Shown: positions 1 to 5,099 of the stretch, in pieces
Layout: each line of letters starts with the position of its first letter
Numbering within the stretch: position 1 is the stretch's first letter
Assembly (NCBI GenBank): GCA_913031095.1
Contig: CAJWGH010000084.1
Coordinates: 1 to 5,484, forward strand
Origin: an uncultured Chloroflexota bacterium
GTDB lineage: Bacteria; Chloroflexota; Dehalococcoidia; UBA3495
Length of the DNA stretch: 5,484 bases
Direction: 5' to 3'
Translations under genes and position numbers: made by a program
Notes under the pieces: generated by a model
What the model was told of the DNA's origin: nothing
Seen by the model: the letters and a program-made list of their open reading frames with translations, nothing else
The model's database searches: none

Positions 1-570
1 GCAGATATCGTTCCGAACCACGGCGTCGGAGAACTTATCTCTGATGGAGTTAATCGCTCTGGCGGTATCACCGACAGAAAGGGTAGTCTGCGTGAGCACA
101 GCCACTTCCTGGTTAGCTCCCCAATCCGGTAATTCCCTCTCTGAAGTATCGTCGATAAGGGTCATCTCAACTTGGCCCATGGTCCCCCTAACCTCCTGAT
201 GGCCCCGGTGGCCGACCAATATCACCTTCTTTCCTTCACGATGATATTTCTTGGCCTCGTTGTGCACTCTAGTTACCAGCGGGCAAACAGCGTCTATAAC
301 CTGAAGGTTGCGGGCCTTAGCCTTCTTGAAGTCATCGGGTGGCGAGCCATGGGCTGAAAATACGACCACCGATCCTTCAGGTATCTCTTCGACTTGTTCA
401 ACTGTGATCGCACCACGGCGTTCCAAATCATTTACGACGTAAGGGTTATGCACGATCTGATGTTTAACGTAGACCGGTGGTCCGTACCTCCTCAGGCAGA
501 TATCGACAACATCAATGGCTCGGACCACTCCGGCGCAGAATCCCCTGGGTGAACTAAGTAAGACCTCCAC
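1..570 (-). CDS. ispH: 4-hydroxy-3-methylbut-2-enyl diphosphate reductase, N-terminal 190 codons (partial)
   Basis: IspH (LytB) is the cytosolic [4Fe-4S] enzyme that reduces HMBPP to IPP and DMAPP in the last step of the MEP pathway. The translation opens MEVLLSSPRGFCAGVVRA. It carries the three cluster cysteines at residues 12 (RGFCAGV), 96 (DAVCPLVT) and 190 (NDIC, the last codon visible). The active-site histidines are at 41 (IVHN), 74 (SAHG) and 124 (GHRGHQEVRGT), the catalytic Glu is at 126, and TQTTLS lies at 160-165. This matches the E. coli protein almost residue for residue up to Glu126. The family is about 310 residues, so roughly the last 120 lie left of the window. The start is GTG at 568-570: it has an AGGAGG seven bases upstream, and an in-frame TAA lies further upstream with no other start codon between. 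The gene is divergent from the hydratase-like gene at 784. Confidence 0.97.
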   Translation of the reverse strand, partial: MEVLLSSPRGFCAGVVRAIDVVDICLRRYGPPVYVKHQIVHNPYVVNDLERRGAITVEQVEEIPEGSVVVFSAHGSPPDDFKKAKARNLQVIDAVCPLVTRVHNEAKKYHREGKKVILVGHRGHQEVRGTMGQVEMTLIDDTSERELPDWGANQEVAVLTQTTLSVGDTARAINSIRDKFSDAVVRNDIC

Positions 571-577
571 CGCCTGT

Positions 578-583
578 CCTCCT
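578..583 (-). promoter_or_regulatory. Ribosome binding site of ispH (decides the GTG start)
   Basis: On the minus strand a perfect AGGAGG sits seven bases before the GTG at 570. It is the strongest Shine-Dalgarno sequence in the window. It supports the GTG start, since no ATG, GTG or TTG lies in frame between it and the upstream TAA. Confidence 0.85.
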
Positions 584-594
584 ATATCTGACCG

Positions 595-651
595 GATTGG
601 GATGGCATCTTACGCGGATTCAAAAGCGTTACGGTCCGGCAGCTCCCAATC
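595..651 (-). repeat. 8-bp inverted repeat in the ispH leader
   Basis: GATTGGGA at 595-602 is the exact reverse complement of TCCCAATC at 644-651, with 41 bases between. In the ispH mRNA the arms could pair. The 3' arm would then end 11 bases before the AGGAGG, leaving the ribosome binding site free. The arms could equally be two half-sites for a regulator in the divergent region. An 8-bp match at this spacing can also arise by chance. Confidence 0.3.
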
Positions 652-657
652 TTGTTA

Positions 658-663
658 ATGATA
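658..663 (-). promoter_or_regulatory. Candidate -10 element for ispH
   Basis: On the minus strand TATCAT matches five of six bases of TATAAT and would start transcription near 651, giving a leader of about 80 bases. I find no convincing -35 hexamer at 16-18 bases, so this is only a weak candidate. An overlapping TACGAT just upstream is a poorer alternative. Confidence 0.3.
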
Positions 664-723
664 TCGTATGCGCCTATTTTTTCATATGTTTTCGAGACCG
701 GCGAGATTCCTCTGATTTCGCCT

Positions 724-751
724 TTTACAGCCTCAAATCCTATGTTATAAT
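724..751 (+). promoter_or_regulatory. Promoter of the hydratase-like gene and prs
   Basis: TTTACA at 724-729 matches five of six bases of the -35 consensus. After a 16-base spacer comes a perfect TATAAT at 746-751, preceded by TG at 743-744, which makes it an extended -10. Predicted transcription starts near 758, leaving a leader of only about 26 bases with no purine-rich Shine-Dalgarno before the ATG at 784. It is the best-formed promoter in the window. Confidence 0.6.
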
Positions 752-783
752 CCCCTTCGCTCCAACTAGACCCTTGTACAACT

Positions 784-1602
784 ATGCCCGATTACCAGTA
801 CATAATTCTCGAAAAAGACCCAGCCGAACACATCGCAAGATTAACCATCAACAGACCCGATCGCAGGAACGCTCTCCACGACGACGCCACCGACGAGATA
901 GGTCAGGCCATTGATGATGTGGCCGCTGACGATGATATCCGAGTACTGGTCCTCACCGGGTCCGGAGACGCCTTCTGCGCTGGAGGCGACTTGAATGCTC
1001 TGCAAGGCGGCAGCGACCCTGGGATGTGGGTATCTGAGAACACCGACGACATCCGCCGTAGTTTCCGTTTGGCCCAAAAGATGATTCTGGGGATACAGCA
1101 GATGGAGAAGCCGGTAATCGCAATGATTAACGGCGTGGCAGTAGGAGCTGGTTTCGACCTGGCATGCGCCTGCGATATCAGGATTGCTTCGGAGAAAGCA
1201 AGATTCATGGTGGCCTATGTACGCATCGGCCTGTTCCCGGGTTTTGGCGGCACGTGGCTCTACCCAAGGGCCCTGGGCAGCATGGGTAAGGCAGCGGAAC
1301 TGATGTTCACAGGCGATTTCATGGAAGCCGATGAAGGTTACCGCCTGGGCTTCCTGAACCGTCTGGTTAACGAGGATGAACTGGAGTCAACGACAATGGT
1401 GATGGCCCGTAAAATCGCTGCCGGGCCACCCATCGCTATACGGCTTTCCAAACTCATGCTCTATAAAGGTCTAGAGTTTGACCTGGAAACAGCCTTGAAG
1501 ATGGCCGCCGCGGCAGAGACAATCACATTAACCTCCTATGATCACGGAGAGGGAACTAGGGCGATTCGGGAATCGCGAAAACCGTTATACGAGGGCCGCT
1601 AA
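784..1602 (+). CDS. Enoyl-CoA hydratase/isomerase (crotonase) family protein
   Basis: A full-length, 272-residue crotonase-fold protein that should act on an acyl-CoA thioester in the cytosol. Family landmarks are TINRPDRRNAL (21-31), the first oxyanion-hole segment FCAGGDL (64-70), the second at NGVAVGAGFDLA (116-127), IGLFPGFGGT (148-157) and a typical C-terminus ending RKPLYEGR. In classical enoyl-CoA hydratase the two catalytic glutamates align with Asp125 and Tyr145 here, so ordinary hydratase chemistry is doubtful. An isomerase, a related lyase or another CoA reaction is as likely, and the substrate cannot be told. The ATG at 784 is the only reasonable start, yet it has no visible Shine-Dalgarno. 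The gene is first in a two-gene unit, its stop codon overlapping the prs start by one base. It is divergent from ispH. Confidence 0.9.
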   Translation: MPDYQYIILEKDPAEHIARLTINRPDRRNALHDDATDEIGQAIDDVAADDDIRVLVLTGSGDAFCAGGDLNALQGGSDPGMWVSENTDDIRRSFRLAQKMILGIQQMEKPVIAMINGVAVGAGFDLACACDIRIASEKARFMVAYVRIGLFPGFGGTWLYPRALGSMGKAAELMFTGDFMEADEGYRLGFLNRLVNEDELESTTMVMARKIAAGPPIAIRLSKLMLYKGLEFDLETALKMAAAAETITLTSYDHGEGTRAIRESRKPLYEGR

Positions 1603-1604
1603 TG
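1591..1604 (+). promoter_or_regulatory. Ribosome binding site and stop-start overlap at the prs start
   Basis: GAGGG at 1591-1595 lies six bases before the ATG at 1602, inside the last codons of the upstream gene. The junction reads TAATG, so the upstream TAA and the prs ATG share one A. This arrangement usually allows terminating ribosomes to restart, which would couple translation of the two genes. Confidence 0.75.
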
Positions 1605-2552
1605 AATCCAATCATTGACGAACTTAAGGTCTTCACCGGGAACGGTCACCCCGAACTAGCCCAGTCGGTCTGCGATTACCTCAAGATTCCCCTGGGTCAA
1701 GCCGAAGTTTTCAAATTCGCCAACGATAACTCGTTCGCCCGCATCCACGAGAACATCCGTCAGCGGGACGTGTTCATAGTCCAACCGACCTGCTTCCCAG
1801 TCAATGACAACCTGATGGAACTGTTAATCATGATTGACGCCTGCAAGCGAGCGTCCGCAGGCCGCATCACCGCTGTTGTACCCTATTACGGCTATGGGCG
1901 CACTGACAAGAAAGACCAACCCCGAGTTCCCATCACCGCCCGGTTGGTGGCCGACCTTCTCACCGCAGCTGGCGCCGACCGACTCTTGACCATTGACCTC
2001 CACGCCGGGCAGATACAAGGGTTCTTCAATATCCCCGTTGATGAACTGACGACGCTCCCCCTCTTGGGTGAGTATTTCGCAGCTAAAGAGATCCAGGATC
2101 TGGTAGTTGTGGCAGTAGACATCGGCATTAGCAAGAAGGCGCGTGACGTTGCCGAGCGTCTCGGGGTCCCGTTGGCCATCATTGAAAAACGCCGGATCAG
2201 CAACAATGACACCAGCGAGACCATGAATGTCATCGGTGAAGTCGAAGGCAAAACTGCACTGGTCTTTGACGACGAGATAGTCACCGGCGGCTCGATAGTT
2301 AACGCCGCCAAAGTACTATACAATCAGGGAGTAAAAAATGCTTTTTGCTGCGTCACCCATCCTGTGCTATCCAAAGACGGATCCGAAGTTATGGCCAAGA
2401 GCGACTTCACCGAGGTGGTAGTGACGGACACCATACCCATGCCTCCTGAAAAACAGAACGGGAAATTCACGGTCCTTTCCGTTGCACCATTACTGGGCGA
2501 GGCCATCTACCGAATACACAAAGGCCAATCCGTAGGCGACCTCTTTAGCTAA
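1602..2552 (+). CDS. prs: Ribose-phosphate pyrophosphokinase (PRPP synthase)
   Basis: It transfers pyrophosphate from ATP to ribose 5-phosphate, giving PRPP for purine, pyrimidine, histidine, tryptophan and NAD synthesis in the cytosol. At 316 residues it has the usual length of class I enzymes. Visible motifs are KVFTGNGHPELA (9-20), VNDNLMELL (67-75), the ATP loop PYYGYGRTDKKDQPR (94-108), metal-binding DLHAGQIQGFF (132-142, His134), the catalytic flexible loop EKRR (195-198) and the PRPP loop FDDEIVTGGS (222-231), then THPVLS (252-257). Two positions depart from the textbook form. Thr101 stands where Gln is common after the ATP-loop Arg, and Val227 stands where Asp (or Ser) is usual in the PRPP loop. 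The other catalytic residues are intact, so I expect an active enzyme. It is translationally coupled to the upstream gene. A hairpin beginning in its stop codon follows. Confidence 0.96.
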   Translation: MNPIIDELKVFTGNGHPELAQSVCDYLKIPLGQAEVFKFANDNSFARIHENIRQRDVFIVQPTCFPVNDNLMELLIMIDACKRASAGRITAVVPYYGYGRTDKKDQPRVPITARLVADLLTAAGADRLLTIDLHAGQIQGFFNIPVDELTTLPLLGEYFAAKEIQDLVVVAVDIGISKKARDVAERLGVPLAIIEKRRISNNDTSETMNVIGEVEGKTALVFDDEIVTGGSIVNAAKVLYNQGVKNAFCCVTHPVLSKDGSEVMAKSDFTEVVVTDTIPMPPEKQNGKFTVLSVAPLLGEAIYRIHKGQSVGDLFS

Positions 2553-2567
2553 GCGGCACCGCCGCTT
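2551..2567 (+). terminator. Hairpin at the end of prs, possible terminator
   Basis: AAGCGGC (2551-2557) and GCCGCTT (2561-2567) form a perfect 7-bp stem with a 3-base loop. The stem starts within the prs stop codon TAA (2550-2552). It lacks a proper U tract (the next bases are TGACATGGG), so intrinsic termination would be weak. A smaller GGGC/GCCC hairpin lies at 2586-2600. The structure may instead mark the 3' end against exonucleases. Confidence 0.4.
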
Positions 2568-2650
2568 TGACATGGGTTGGATGTGGGGCGGTTGATGCCC
2601 TTCCGACCGTTCCTGACCACTAGTTGCCCTTTCTGGCGTTCATTTCGCGG

Positions 2651-2656
2651 TATAAT
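2651..2656 (+). promoter_or_regulatory. Candidate -10 element of the amidohydrolase gene
   Basis: A perfect TATAAT lies 67 bases before the ATG at 2724 and would start transcription near 2663. There is no TG extension and no good -35 at normal spacing. TTGCCC at 2624-2629 has four of six -35 bases, but its 21-base spacer is too long. The short gene-free stretch 2553-2723 holds nothing else apart from the hairpins after prs and the ribosome binding site below. Confidence 0.4.
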
Positions 2657-2707
2657 CTTTCTTCTGGCATTGCCACCGGTTGTTTTCATGTGATTCTCAG
2701 CGTGTTC

Positions 2708-2713
2708 AGGAGA
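2708..2713 (+). promoter_or_regulatory. Ribosome binding site of the amidohydrolase gene
   Basis: AGGAGA lies ten bases before the ATG at 2724, a little further than usual. GAGA at 2710-2713 can pair with TCTC at 2720-2723. That small 4-bp hairpin would shorten the effective distance or partly hide the site. Confidence 0.6.
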
Positions 2714-2723
2714 CCTATTTCTC

Positions 2724-3899
2724 ATGTATGACCTGATAGTAAAGGGCGGCACCGTTGTCGACCCTTCCCAGAACCTCCACGGTATCAATGACGTAGCCAT
2801 CGAGAACGGCAAGATAGCAAAGATTGCAACTGATATCCCCGCTGAGGAGTCCAAGCGGGTCGTCGAAGTTAAGGGCAAGGTCGTCACCCCCGGACTGATC
2901 GACATCCACACACACGTCTACTCCGGCGTGACCGACAACGGGGTTGACCCAGACATCGGGGGAGTCAGAGCCGGTGTAACCACCATGGTGGACGCTGGTA
3001 GTTCCGGCTGCGACACCTTCGCGGGTTTCCCAACCCATATCATCCCCAACACGGCCACCGAGATCATCGTCTTCTTGCACATCTGCCGCACCGGCCTGGC
3101 CACCAACCCAGACATCTTCAGTCCAGAAAGCATCAACCTAGACAAGACCATAGAGACCATCAAAAACAGCAACGGTGTCATCACTGGTGTGAAGGCCCGG
3201 ATGGTGTCACCGGCGCTGGAGATCATGGGTATAGAGATGCCCAAGCTTGCCAAGCGGGCTGCAGTGGAGGCCGGGGTACCGCTGATGGTGCACATCGGCG
3301 ACACACTAAAACGCTACGACCCCAACGTCATCAGAGAACTGTTGCCCATCCTGGACAAAGGCGACATCGTCACCCACTACTTCACCGGTAACCCCGGTGG
3401 CGTGTTGGATGCCGACGGAAAGCTGGTACCAGAGGCCAAAGAAGCCCATGACCGGGGCGTTTGGCTGGACACCGCCCATGGCCGAATGAATTTCACCTTC
3501 GATGTGGCTGAAAAAGTCCTGGACCAAGGCGTGCTGCCCCACTGCATCAGCACCGACCTGACCGTACCGGGCCGCCAAATCACGGTCCACAGCATGACCG
3601 AGATGATGACCAGGTTCTTGGCCATGGGTTTCACCTTCGACCAGGTGGTGACCATGTCCACAGAGAACCCTGCCAAGGCCGTAGCGGTTAACGACCGTCT
3701 GGGCACACTGGCTATCGGCAAACAGGCCGACCTATCAGTTCTAGAGATCAAGGACGGCAACTGGATGGTCTACGACATTCTCGGCGACGGCAAGAAAAGC
3801 GACAAAGCTGTTATCCCCGTCATGGCCATCAAGAAGGGCGAAGTATTCGAGGCCGGTTGGGGACCCCGCCCATGGGGATGGGAACCGGACTCCGCATAG
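2724..3899 (+). CDS. Metal-dependent amidohydrolase (COG3964-like, dihydroorotase-related)
   Basis: A 391-residue amidohydrolase-superfamily enzyme, probably cytosolic since no signal peptide is seen. The N-terminal strand region starts MYDLIVKGGTVVDP and leads to VTPGLIDIHTHV. Metal ligands in order are His62 and His64 (HTH), Lys157 (GVKAR, expected to be carboxylated and to bridge two metals), His190 (MVHIG), His218 (THYFTG) and the catalytic Asp278 (STD). The DAGSSGCDTF stretch (90-99) and C-terminal TLAIGKQADLSVLE (328-341) fit the COG3964 group. These proteins are often labelled dihydroorotase. From what I recall of the literature, characterised members instead hydrolyse acylated compounds such as acetyl-(R)-mandelate or N-acyl amino acids. 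The true substrate here is unknown. The gene stands alone: it has its own promoter, no plus-strand partner and a convergent neighbour. The start matches the conserved family N-terminus. Confidence 0.9.
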   Translation: MYDLIVKGGTVVDPSQNLHGINDVAIENGKIAKIATDIPAEESKRVVEVKGKVVTPGLIDIHTHVYSGVTDNGVDPDIGGVRAGVTTMVDAGSSGCDTFAGFPTHIIPNTATEIIVFLHICRTGLATNPDIFSPESINLDKTIETIKNSNGVITGVKARMVSPALEIMGIEMPKLAKRAAVEAGVPLMVHIGDTLKRYDPNVIRELLPILDKGDIVTHYFTGNPGGVLDADGKLVPEAKEAHDRGVWLDTAHGRMNFTFDVAEKVLDQGVLPHCISTDLTVPGRQITVHSMTEMMTRFLAMGFTFDQVVTMSTENPAKAVAVNDRLGTLAIGKQADLSVLEIKDGNWMVYDILGDGKKSDKAVIPVMAIKKGEVFEAGWGPRPWGWEPDSA

Positions 3900-3928
3900 G
3901 TTTTCACTTCGACCAGTCTAAATATTAC

Positions 3929-3967
3929 AAGGCGTAGGATCGGGTCTTTGCCCCGCGCCTACGTCTT
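3929..3967. terminator. Hairpin between convergent genes, likely bidirectional terminator
   Basis: AAGGCGTAGG (3929-3938) pairs with CCTACGTCTT (3958-3967) through ten positions, one of them a G-U. After a small AT/CG internal loop, CGGG (3941-3944) pairs with CCCG (3952-3955) around a 7-base loop. It lies 29 bases after the amidohydrolase stop and contains the last codons and TAG stop of the phosphatase gene on the other strand. Neither side has a long U run, so it may work with Rho or as a 3'-end stabiliser. The position between two converging genes is what supports it. Confidence 0.5.
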
Positions 3968-4936
3968 GGTCTCCGTTCCAGCGAGCTTACCTGCTGGCTT
4001 CTTTTTTTCATGCCGCAATGTCCGGGTTAGCTTCCGAACTTGGGAAGAAATGCTGAACCGACGTTTCACGTTGTCGGCGATTACCGGGGCCACTTTTTGG
4101 TTACCGACCACCAGTGGGGCTACCCAATTCCGCAGTTCCTTCATCGTTGGGGGTTTCCCTTCCCAACCGGGCACCAAACACTCCATCGGGTGCCAGCGTT
4201 TCTCGCCGCGAAAGCGGATCATAACCGTGCCCCCCGCCTCATGAACCGCCAACGCGCCTCCGGCCATGTCCCAGAGCCTAGGAGCACCAAACATAGCGTA
4301 CTGCAGTACACCCCTAGCTGTCATAGCCAGTTCATAGGCGATGCTGCCGGTGGTGCGGACTTCGCCTGCTTTGCCTGCCAACTCTCCGGTGAAACCTTGT
4401 GCCACCCCAAAGTAGCCAGGCACTCCAATCAAACGGTTTGGCACCGGTTCGTCGGATTCATAAACCGAAACTCTCTCATCATCGGCGAAGCATCCGCCGC
4501 CCCTCCGACAGTGGAGAACGAATCCACCGTCATTGGTTGGCCAGGGTATGTACAAGGCGGCAGCCACGGGCCAGCCCTGATACAGCACGCCGATGGACGA
4601 CGCGAATATGGGGAGTCCGTTCATGAAGTTGGTGGTGCCGTCCAATGGATCCAGCACCCAGAGAATGTCCTTGGCCAGTTCCTCAGACTCCTTCTCTTCT
4701 TTGGTACCCTCTTCGCCCAGAATGCCGTGATCAGGGAAACGCTTGCTAATCTCGGCCACCAAATATTCCTGGGCGGCTTTGTCGGCAGCGGTTACTGGGT
4801 CGCGCTCATGATCGTCTTTGAACTCGACGTCGATCTGCCGTCCGAAGTACTCCACCAAGATACGTCCTGCGCCTCTGGCAATCGCAACAGCATGCCTTTC
4901 AATCTCTTCGGCCTTGGCGTCATCACAAAGCTCCAA
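3959..4936 (-). CDS. Inositol monophosphatase family protein with basic C-terminal tail
   Basis: A Mg2+-dependent sugar or nucleotide phosphatase of the IMPase/FBPase fold, 325 residues against about 265 for SuhB. Motifs are DPVTAADK (46-53), GEE (74-76, Glu75), the signature DPLDGTTNF (96-104, with metal ligands Asp96 and Asp99), GGGCF (146-150) and WDMAGGA (222-228, Asp223). All expected metal ligands are present. Substrate specificity (inositol-P, fructose-1,6-P2, histidinol-P or PAP) cannot be read. The family domain ends near residue 292. About 30 extra residues follow, rich in Lys/Arg and ending ETKT. No ATG, GTG or second TTG lies between the upstream in-frame TGA and the domain, so the start is taken as TTG at 4936. 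It lacks a clear Shine-Dalgarno, so the exact N-terminus is uncertain. The gene converges with the amidohydrolase and diverges from the SDR. Confidence 0.88.
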   Translation of the reverse strand: MELCDDAKAEEIERHAVAIARGAGRILVEYFGRQIDVEFKDDHERDPVTAADKAAQEYLVAEISKRFPDHGILGEEGTKEEKESEELAKDILWVLDPLDGTTNFMNGLPIFASSIGVLYQGWPVAAALYIPWPTNDGGFVLHCRRGGGCFADDERVSVYESDEPVPNRLIGVPGYFGVAQGFTGELAGKAGEVRTTGSIAYELAMTARGVLQYAMFGAPRLWDMAGGALAVHEAGGTVMIRFRGEKRWHPMECLVPGWEGKPPTMKELRNWVAPLVVGNQKVAPVIADNVKRRFSISSQVRKLTRTLRHEKKKPAGKLAGTETKT

Positions 4937-4982
4937 AACACCACCATCTGGGCCTAGATTCTCTTTGCCGGGACCGAGTGCG

Positions 4983-4991
4983 AGTATAGCA
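4983..4991 (-). promoter_or_regulatory. Extended -10 promoter of the phosphatase gene
   Basis: On the minus strand TGC-TATACT gives a TG extension and five of six -10 bases. No recognisable -35 lies 17 bases upstream. Transcription would start near 4976, giving a leader of about 40 bases before the TTG at 4936. It sits back to back with the SDR promoter at 5015-5023. Confidence 0.45.
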
Positions 4992-5014
4992 TGGGCCAGG
5001 TTCGGGCTGGCGCC

Positions 5015-5023
5015 TGATATAAT
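5015..5023 (+). promoter_or_regulatory. Extended -10 promoter of the SDR gene
   Basis: TGA-TATAAT gives a TG extension followed by a perfect -10 hexamer. No -35 match is visible at the usual distance. Transcription would start near 5030 and leave a leader of about 70 bases. Confidence 0.5.
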
Positions 5024-5031
5024 CCTCGTTG

Positions 5032-5048
5032 CTGCCCATGCCGGGCAG
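5032..5048 (+). other. Hairpin at the start of the SDR leader
   Basis: CTGCCC (5032-5037) and GGGCAG (5043-5048) form a 6-bp GC-rich stem with a 5-base loop just after the predicted transcription start. It could stabilise the 5' end of the mRNA or serve as a protein site. There is no U tract after it, so it is not a terminator. Confidence 0.25.
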
Positions 5049-5099
5049 ACTCAGAACGAACGAACAACCCAACTTGGTTAAGGGTTATGAGGAACAATA

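Noticed and set aside
597..914. A 105-codon open frame crossing the divergent region into the hydratase-like gene
   Set aside because: It spans the promoter at 724-751, overlaps the crotonase gene in another frame, and its translation shows no family features. Its C-terminal Arg-rich part is only an off-frame reading of that gene.
1892..2323. A 143-codon minus-strand frame inside prs
   Set aside because: It lies entirely within a confidently identified PRPP synthase gene, and its translation is low-complexity and unlike any family I know.
2549..3080. Minus-strand open frames of about 120 codons covering the prs/amidohydrolase gap and the amidohydrolase start
   Set aside because: They oppose a well-supported gene and its control region, and have neither recognisable domains nor clear ribosome binding sites.
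2724..3899. Calling the amidohydrolase a dihydroorotase (pyrC)
   Set aside because: The overall sequence fits the COG3964 group better, and there is no pyrimidine gene next to it. The shared metal ligands alone do not show dihydroorotase activity.
4040..4957. A 305-codon open frame on the plus strand opposite nearly the whole phosphatase gene
   Set aside because: The opposite strand encodes a clear IMPase-family protein with all its motifs. The plus-strand frame has no recognisable domain, no ribosome binding site, and reads through the divergent promoter region. It is most simply a shadow of codon bias.
5053..5066. Short direct repeat AACGAACGAAC in the SDR leader
   Set aside because: Two and a half copies of a 4-base unit are too little to call a repeat array or a binding site.
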